Shown here piece by piece: positions 58,162 through 64,000 of a DNA stretch of 64,000 bases. Source of the stretch: Spirochaetota bacterium (GTDB lineage: Bacteria; Spirochaetota; JAGLSM01; JAKPMW01); assembly GCA_031283155.1 (NCBI GenBank), contig JAITCI010000003.1:1-64000 (forward strand), read 5' to 3'. The notes below the pieces were generated by a model. It had not been told where the DNA came from and searched no databases. It was given only the letters and a program-made list of their open reading frames with translations. Made by a program: the position numbers and the translations under genes. Every line of letters begins with the position of its first letter. The first letter of the stretch is position 1.

Positions 58162-58818
58162 ATGTCTGTGCTTCGTTCGATCATCCATGCCTTTTGCGAA
58201 GCGCCCGTTTTATGTCTAGCTTTATTTGCCCTTATTCCGCTCGGATTTTTGCTGCATATTCTGGCCGCCTGCATTCCCGCGATCCTGTTTGTTCTGGCGC
58301 TCTTTTTTTTCCGCGATCCCGAACGCGCGACGCCCCGGGACGATGCTGTTCTGTATGCGAGCGCGGACGGAAAGGTACTGCGTATGGAGGAAGCGGAGTA
58401 TGCGGGCATATCCGGAGGGAAGGGCTGGCGTGTGCTTATTTTTATGTCGCCGCTTAACGTGCATCGGAACAGAGCGCCGATGCACGGGCGGGTTCAGGAA
58501 GTCCGGTATAAAAAAGGTGAATTTTTGCCCGCCTTTCGGGAGGGAATGCACCTTGTGAATGAGCGGGCAAGCGTGGTATTTCAAAGCCCGGATGACGCCT
58601 CCCGCCGTGTTGTGGTGACGCAGATCGCGGGAATTCTGGCACGGCGAATCGTCTGCCGCGCCGAGGTCGGCGTGGAATATGCGCAGGGCGAACAATTTGG
58701 TCTCATACGGTTTGGTTCCGCGAATGAAATGATTTTTGATTCCGAATGGCAGCCTTTGGTTCAGGAAGGGACCCGCGTTCGCGCGGGAGTAACGGTTATA
58801 GCGAGGAGAAAAGCATGA
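58162..58818 (+). CDS. psd: Phosphatidylserine decarboxylase
   Basis: RDPERATP; MSPLNVHRNRAPMHG; GLIRFGSANEMIF (Gly-Ser autocleavage site). Confidence 0.9.
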   Translation: MSVLRSIIHAFCEAPVLCLALFALIPLGFLLHILAACIPAILFVLALFFFRDPERATPRDDAVLYASADGKVLRMEEAEYAGISGGKGWRVLIFMSPLNVHRNRAPMHGRVQEVRYKKGEFLPAFREGMHLVNERASVVFQSPDDASRRVVVTQIAGILARRIVCRAEVGVEYAQGEQFGLIRFGSANEMIFDSEWQPLVQEGTRVRAGVTVIARRKA

Positions 58819-59609
58819 GCCTGACCTGGATTCCAAACTCTTTCACATTGGGCAATCTCTTCTTTGGTTTTGTCGCCATGCTGGCCGCGCTTCGCGGGCG
58901 GTTTGATCTTGCCTCTCTCTTTATTTTCGCCTGTATGCTCCTGGATATGTTTGACGGCAGGATCTCGCGCGCGATCAAGGGAGAGAATCCCATTGGGAAG
59001 GAACTCGATTCCCTCGCGGATATGCTCTCTTTCGGGGTCGCCCCCGGGGTCATTTTTTACGCCGCTTTTTTGGGCAACAATCCCATATACTCCGATATTG
59101 CGCCGCTTGTGACCGGGGGCGATCTCTTGCAGCTTACCGAATATAATTCGACGCATATCCTCTTTGGGGCACTTGCCTTTCTCTTTCCCTTTGCGGCGGC
59201 TCTTCGTCTTGCGCGGTTCAACCTGGGCGGGAGCGATGCGGCGTATAGCGGCTGCCCCTCAACGACTGCGGGCGGACTTGTGGTTGTGCTGACCTGTTTT
59301 TCCAAGATACCGCATATGTTTTTTATGGAAGACTATAACTTCGAGATACCGAGCGTTCTTCTGATCATTCTTTTTGTGTGTATTGCTTTTCTGATGCTTG
59401 TCCATATACCCTTTTCAAAACCGCAAAAATCGCTGTTTCGCAAGTCAAGCTTGTCACAACCCCTGTTTTTGGTGTACAATCTGATGATAATTGCTGCGCT
59501 GATATTGTTTTTTAAGCATTTTTTGCTTCTGGTCGGGATTATGTATGTGATCTGGTCGCTTGTACGGGGAATTCAGTCCGCGAAGGCTTCCATACAGGCA
59601 CGTAAATGA
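58815..59609 (+). CDS. pssA: CDP-diacylglycerol-serine O-phosphatidyltransferase
   Basis: LDMFDGRISRAIKGENPIGKELDSLADMLSFGVAPG CDP-alcohol phosphotransferase motif; adjacent to psd. Confidence 0.93.
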   Translation: MSLTWIPNSFTLGNLFFGFVAMLAALRGRFDLASLFIFACMLLDMFDGRISRAIKGENPIGKELDSLADMLSFGVAPGVIFYAAFLGNNPIYSDIAPLVTGGDLLQLTEYNSTHILFGALAFLFPFAAALRLARFNLGGSDAAYSGCPSTTAGGLVVVLTCFSKIPHMFFMEDYNFEIPSVLLIILFVCIAFLMLVHIPFSKPQKSLFRKSSLSQPLFLVYNLMIIAALILFFKHFLLLVGIMYVIWSLVRGIQSAKASIQARK

Positions 59610-59618
59610 GGCGGGGTC

Positions 59619-60476
59619 ATGGATTCACCACAATTGGCCGGGATCATCAGAAAAGCGGCGAGCGAATCCGGTCGTTCTCCGATTGTAGCATTTGTTGATA
59701 AAAGCGGCTTGCCGCAGCTTGCGGTTTTGCCCTTTGCGCATATGAATCGTAATTGCACACTGGTTTTGCTTATGCCCGAGGCGCATCCGGCTACAGCGGT
59801 ATTGCGCGCGCAGCCCTGGGTTGAGATCCATTTTGCCTCTGTCAAGCGGGATTGTTTCGCGCGTTTTGGAGGCAGAGCATTCATAAAGCAAATGGATGGT
59901 ACGCTGGACAAGCTCATCGAGGGGTATCCCTGGCTGGGATCCTGGTTTCAGGACGCCAGAAGGCAGGATTATGTGCTGATGCAGCTCCATACCCAGATCA
60001 TCGCAATGGAGATGCTGGAAGGCGATTCCCCCTGGTATCAAACCTCGTATTATCGTGTTCAAAACGGAGAAGTCGTTCCGATCAACGCCGCGAGTACCGA
60101 GGCAATGCAGGAGATGGAAGCGGGGCAGCTTGAGACCGTACGCCGTATCATCACGCAAAACCGAAGCGAAATGATCCAATGCGTCGCGAAAAATAATTTC
60201 AGGGGTTTTGCGAATCATGTCTCGGAGAGCTTTAATCCGCCCGAGGGCATAACCGTGGACGACTGGATCAATGCGCAATGGAAACTCTATAAGTCCATCA
60301 AACCGGGCAAGACGTCGTATAACTGGGGGCTGAACGGTTTTACGCACAAGCGTGACGGCAGTGTGGAATGCCGCTTCTTTCTGGAGATAACCGAAGGCAC
60401 CGAAAAAAGGGCAAGTCAGCATCAGGAAATCTGGCTGCTTGAAGATACGGGATGGAAGCTGATTCGGGTTATCTGA
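59619..60476 (+). CDS. Split-barrel flavin/PNPOx-like protein with C-terminal extension
   Basis: N-terminal PIVAFVDKSGLPQLAVL...; C-terminal NTF2-like feel. Confidence 0.45.
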   Translation: MDSPQLAGIIRKAASESGRSPIVAFVDKSGLPQLAVLPFAHMNRNCTLVLLMPEAHPATAVLRAQPWVEIHFASVKRDCFARFGGRAFIKQMDGTLDKLIEGYPWLGSWFQDARRQDYVLMQLHTQIIAMEMLEGDSPWYQTSYYRVQNGEVVPINAASTEAMQEMEAGQLETVRRIITQNRSEMIQCVAKNNFRGFANHVSESFNPPEGITVDDWINAQWKLYKSIKPGKTSYNWGLNGFTHKRDGSVECRFFLEITEGTEKRASQHQEIWLLEDTGWKLIRVI

Positions 60477-60477
60477 G

Positions 60478-62205
60478 ATGGAAAACAGGATTATCGCTTC
60501 GCCGACGGACGCGAAAGCGCGGCTCGAAAAATACAGCTCCGCCTATACCCTCTCCGATATGGAAGTATTCATCTTCCCCCAATTGCTTTACGCCCTCGTA
60601 CTCGCGAATATCATGAGCCCGAGGCTCTGGGCATGGCGGGATCTGCCGTGGTTCTCCGGCATGGAAGAGTTTTCTCCCGAGAAGCGCGCCATGCGCCTGA
60701 AGCAATACATCATGGATCACTACACATTTAATCTCGATCTGGAAACCTGGGGGCTTACCACAAAAGAGAAAGAACTCGCGCGCTTCAGTGATTTCGTGGA
60801 TCCCGATTCCCTGCGCGAGAGCAATGCTCTTTTTGGGTACGAGGGAGATAAATACTATTTCTCGATTGATATCCGCCGCCACTTTGGGCTGGACAAATAC
60901 ACGAACGATATTATTCCCTATTGGAAAACTGAAACCCTGGAGGCCATGGACGCCTTTGCCCATAAGCCGGGCTGGCAGACCGGCGGCGGGGAATGTGTTT
61001 CGCTTGCGTGCCTGTATGCTGCGGCGCTTTTTGTGGTTGCGCGAATTCCGCTTGAAGACATATTCATTTATACAACGCCGCTCCACTCCCAGAATTTCAT
61101 CGTGATCGGCGAAGGGGTATTGACCAACAACCGCCGCATAGTTACGAAGGCGATGTTTTTTAATGGAAGCGAGATCTCGCAAAAGGCAAGGCGCGCGCTC
61201 GAGAATGAACGGATTATCGTGGCGGCACACGCAAGCGGGTATATCCACTATTTCTACGACGGGATGAGCATTGATCCCGCGCAGTATATGCGGTTTTGCG
61301 GGAATCTCCGATCCTATCTGACCACGCAATTAACCCCGGAACTCTTTGGGAATTTCATTCGCTGTCATCTGGATTTTCAGCGCTGCTTTTGCTACCGGTA
61401 TCACGCCGAGGGTGGGCGGGAACTCTACATCGAATGTGAAAAGGCTCTGCGCTATGAAGAGTCCACGAAGCTGCGGGTGAGCGACGCCTCGCGCAAGAAG
61501 CTCTTTGGGATGATCGACCGCGATGAGTATTATCCGCATCCCATCCCCGGGCGGCTGATAGTGAATGATATAGAAGATTTTTTGCGCGGCGGAGGAGGCA
61601 AGCAGGGCGATATCTGCGCGCGGCTCCACGCGGAATTTTGTTCCTCGTGCCAGGATACCTGCTCCATCGTGCAGGCTCTTCGCGAATTTGCGCATATCGC
61701 GCCCCGCCTGCCCGGGATCGCGGGCAAGACCAGGCTCGCCGAGCCTCCCATTGTACTGACGGGCGATATGGATCGCATTGCGATCATCCGCGCGCTTGAA
61801 ACCGGGCGTACGCAAAACGAAACTATCGATCTCGCCTTTCACGCGGCGCGGCTTCCGGGGGATTGGTTTGCGCCCTATTGGCTTGCCGCCTGTACGCGAA
61901 ATCCGATATGCGTGAGTCTGGCCGCGCGCTATTCCTGCCTGGACGAGGTGTACGTCGCCTTGCAGTCTTTTCCGAATGAATCCATTTATGACGAGGCGCG
62001 GCTCGCGCAGCCGGATGAGGTTTGGAATTACGCGCGCGGCGACGGCTTTGAAAAGGCAGTCTCCTTTGCTGCGATTGCGCTCGCGCGCGGGCAGGCGGAT
62101 ATGCGGCTTGCGAAACGGGGCGGTGAGGTTACTGTCATTTGCGCGGGCGCGGAGTGGAAATTTGCAAGTACGAAAGATATTGGTGAAATAACCTGGAGTT
62201 CCTGA
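60478..62205 (+). CDS. Protein of unknown function with possible transglutaminase-like core
   Basis: GGGECVSLACLYAAALFVVARIPLEDIFIYTTPLHSQNFIVIG (Cys/His spacing); 1 nt after previous stop. Confidence 0.5.
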   Translation: MENRIIASPTDAKARLEKYSSAYTLSDMEVFIFPQLLYALVLANIMSPRLWAWRDLPWFSGMEEFSPEKRAMRLKQYIMDHYTFNLDLETWGLTTKEKELARFSDFVDPDSLRESNALFGYEGDKYYFSIDIRRHFGLDKYTNDIIPYWKTETLEAMDAFAHKPGWQTGGGECVSLACLYAAALFVVARIPLEDIFIYTTPLHSQNFIVIGEGVLTNNRRIVTKAMFFNGSEISQKARRALENERIIVAAHASGYIHYFYDGMSIDPAQYMRFCGNLRSYLTTQLTPELFGNFIRCHLDFQRCFCYRYHAEGGRELYIECEKALRYEESTKLRVSDASRKKLFGMIDRDEYYPHPIPGRLIVNDIEDFLRGGGGKQGDICARLHAEFCSSCQDTCSIVQALREFAHIAPRLPGIAGKTRLAEPPIVLTGDMDRIAIIRALETGRTQNETIDLAFHAARLPGDWFAPYWLAACTRNPICVSLAARYSCLDEVYVALQSFPNESIYDEARLAQPDEVWNYARGDGFEKAVSFAAIALARGQADMRLAKRGGEVTVICAGAEWKFASTKDIGEITWSS

Positions 62206-62225
62206 GATTGCAGTTCCGCGCCGAT

Positions 62226-62300
62226 CGCGCCATCCAGGCGCGTACCCTTGCCCCCACAGGGGGTAAAGGCATAAACGCGGAGTGAAAACATCCTTGTTTT
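62226..62300. repeat. Intergenic hairpin cluster
   Basis: CGCGCC-ATCCA-GGCGCG; CCCCC-ACA-GGGGG; AAAACA-TCCT-TGTTTT. Confidence 0.8.
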
Positions 62301-62420
62301 CGAGCGCCGCAAGTAACGCGCCGCATATTGCGCCATCGCGGTTTTGTTTTCCATTGCGCCAGCGTCCCTTACTTGTACATAACGGCGGGGGAAGCCAAAA
62401 AGGATGTACGGTGGGCGGGG

Positions 62421-62615
62421 CTACAAACGCAGTTCTTCTTTAAGCAATGCGATCTCTTCCATTATCGCGTCGATCTCTTCGCCGATGATTGTTCGAATCG
62501 CCGCATCTTCGGTTTGCAGGAGTTCGGCGCGCGCGGCGTCGAGGCTTGCCTGGGCGTCGATGAGGGTCTCTTTGAGTTCCTGTGTCGTATCCTGCGGAGC
62601 GGGTTTCTCTTTCAT
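62421..62615 (-). CDS. Small coiled-coil protein
   Basis: MKEKPAPQDTTQELKETLIDAQASLDAARAELLQTEDAAIRTIIGEEIDAIMEEIALLKEELRL. Confidence 0.6.
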   Translation of the reverse strand: MKEKPAPQDTTQELKETLIDAQASLDAARAELLQTEDAAIRTIIGEEIDAIMEEIALLKEELRL

Positions 62616-62619
62616 GGAA

Positions 62620-63558
62620 TTATCCAAAAAGGAGTTTCCGGAAATACGCGATGGTTGGCAGCAGTCCTTCGTCAAGCGATACAATGGGTTCCCACCCCAG
62701 CTTGGACCGCGCGAGCGTGATATCGGGACGCCGCTGCACAGGGTCGTCGGCGGGAAGGGGATGAAAACTTAATCCGGAGCGGGAACCTGTCATGGCAATG
62801 ATCTTCTCCGCGAGATCCCGGATAGTAAATTCAACGGGGTTACCGAGGTTCAGCGGCCCATGAAAATCCGCATTCTCCATCATGCGAACCATGCCTTCGA
62901 CGAGATCGCTGATATATTGAAAAGAGCGTGTCTGGCTTCCGTCGCCGTAGATCGTGATCTCTTCATTTTTGAGCGCCTGGACGATGAAATTGGAAACCAC
63001 GCGCCCGTCGTCGGCCTGCATATGGGGGCCGTAGGTGTTGAATATACGAATGATGCGCACATCCACCGCGCATTGGCGCATATAATCCATGCAGAGTGTT
63101 TCCGCGACCCTCTTTCCCTCGTCGTAGCAGGAGCGGATGCCAATGGGATTGACATTGCCCCAATAGTCTTCTGTTTGCGGATGTACGATGGGGTTGCCGT
63201 AGACTTCTGAGGTTGAGGCCTGCAGGATGCGCGCATGGCAGCGTTTCGCGAGTCCCAGCATATGCACCATTCCGACCGTGGAGCATTTGATGGTTTTTAT
63301 GGGATTGAACTGATAATGGATTGGGCTTGCGGGGCAGGCGAGGTTATAGATCTGATCCACCTCGGCCTGGTAGGGCGAAACAATGTCGTGGCGCGCGAGT
63401 TCAAAATTCGGCGATTCGGCAAGACGGGCGACGTTTTTTTTGGTGCCCGTAAAGAAGTTATCGAGGCATATCACCTCATGCCCATCGGAGAGAAGGCGCG
63501 CGCATAAGTGGCTTCCGATAAATCCGGCACCGCCCGTAACCAGGATTCGCTTAGCCAT
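62620..63558 (-). CDS. UDP-glucuronate decarboxylase-like NAD-dependent epimerase
   Basis: [56 protein letters not shown]. Confidence 0.9.
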   Translation of the reverse strand: MAKRILVTGGAGFIGSHLCARLLSDGHEVICLDNFFTGTKKNVARLAESPNFELARHDIVSPYQAEVDQIYNLACPASPIHYQFNPIKTIKCSTVGMVHMLGLAKRCHARILQASTSEVYGNPIVHPQTEDYWGNVNPIGIRSCYDEGKRVAETLCMDYMRQCAVDVRIIRIFNTYGPHMQADDGRVVSNFIVQALKNEEITIYGDGSQTRSFQYISDLVEGMVRMMENADFHGPLNLGNPVEFTIRDLAEKIIAMTGSRSGLSFHPLPADDPVQRRPDITLARSKLGWEPIVSLDEGLLPTIAYFRKLLFG

Positions 63559-64000
63559 TATGATCCTCCCGGCGATCCTGCGCGCCGAATATGGGCGAAC
63601 CCACGGCGATCACCTGCATTCCCAGCGCTGCCAGAGTATGATACTGGCGCTCAAGCATCCGCCTCCCGTCCATGACCAGATAGGGTACCCGGCAAAATTC
63701 GGCTATGTATTCGCCGAGCGCGCGGAACTGCGGCCAATCCGTACAAATGAATAACGCCTCGCTTCCGGTGATTGCTTCTTCGGCGGAATTATGGTATGTG
63801 ATGCGGGGATGTTCTGCGGCAGGAAAGACAGCTTGCGCGGTTTCCTGTGCAGCCGGATCGAATGCGCGGATCTCCCGCGCGCCGTCCTGAAGCAGGCGTT
63901 GTATGATCAGACTCGCGCCGGAATGCCGCATATCGTTTGTGTCCTGTTTGAAGGCAAGCCCCAAAACAGCCACGCGCTTTCCCGAAAAGGCATACCCCGC
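63551..64000 (-). CDS. UDP-glucose/GDP-mannose 6-dehydrogenase, C-terminal part (truncated by window edge)
   Basis: [23 protein letters not shown]...; frame open to the window end. Confidence 0.9.
   Translation of the reverse strand, partial: AGYAFSGKRVAVLGLAFKQDTNDMRHSGASLIIQRLLQDGAREIRAFDPAAQETAQAVFPAAEHPRITYHNSAEEAITGSEALFICTDWPQFRALGEYIAEFCRVPYLVMDGRRMLERQYHTLAALGMQVIAVGSPIFGAQDRREDHNG

Overview
A 64 kb, gene-dense, GC-rich bacterial chromosomal window carrying mostly housekeeping and envelope genes. Gene content (yajC-secD-secF, spoVG, rplY/ctc-pth-tilS-hpt-ftsH, PPi-dependent phosphofructokinase, HDOD protein, PorV/OmpA-like protein) suggests a spirochaete-like organism; that placement is inference. 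Accessory content: (i) a type II-like restriction-modification pair next to a frameshifted N-terminal remnant of an Eco57I-type R-M protein (21.6-24.3 kb); (ii) an orphan EcoRI-family adenine methyltransferase next to a truncated, internally duplicated zinc-ribbon gene (50.6-52.6 kb); (iii) gmhA flanked by degenerate 18-bp unit arrays and related inverted repeats (48.2-49.3 kb), one array supplying the 3' end of the neighbouring gmhB-like gene; (iv) a dispersed family of short perfect hairpins whose stems vary with compensation while the loop keeps GGA/TCC, mostly between convergent genes, resembling CsrA-type binding hairpins or a palindromic repeat family; (v) a CheB-like protein whose catalytic Ser and His are both replaced; (vi) a ~300-nt hairpin-rich leader before nrdD; (vii) two plausible proteins of under 60 aa absent from the ORF track. 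No rRNA, tRNA, CRISPR array, IS element or prophage was recognised. All calls are by eye; no searches were run.
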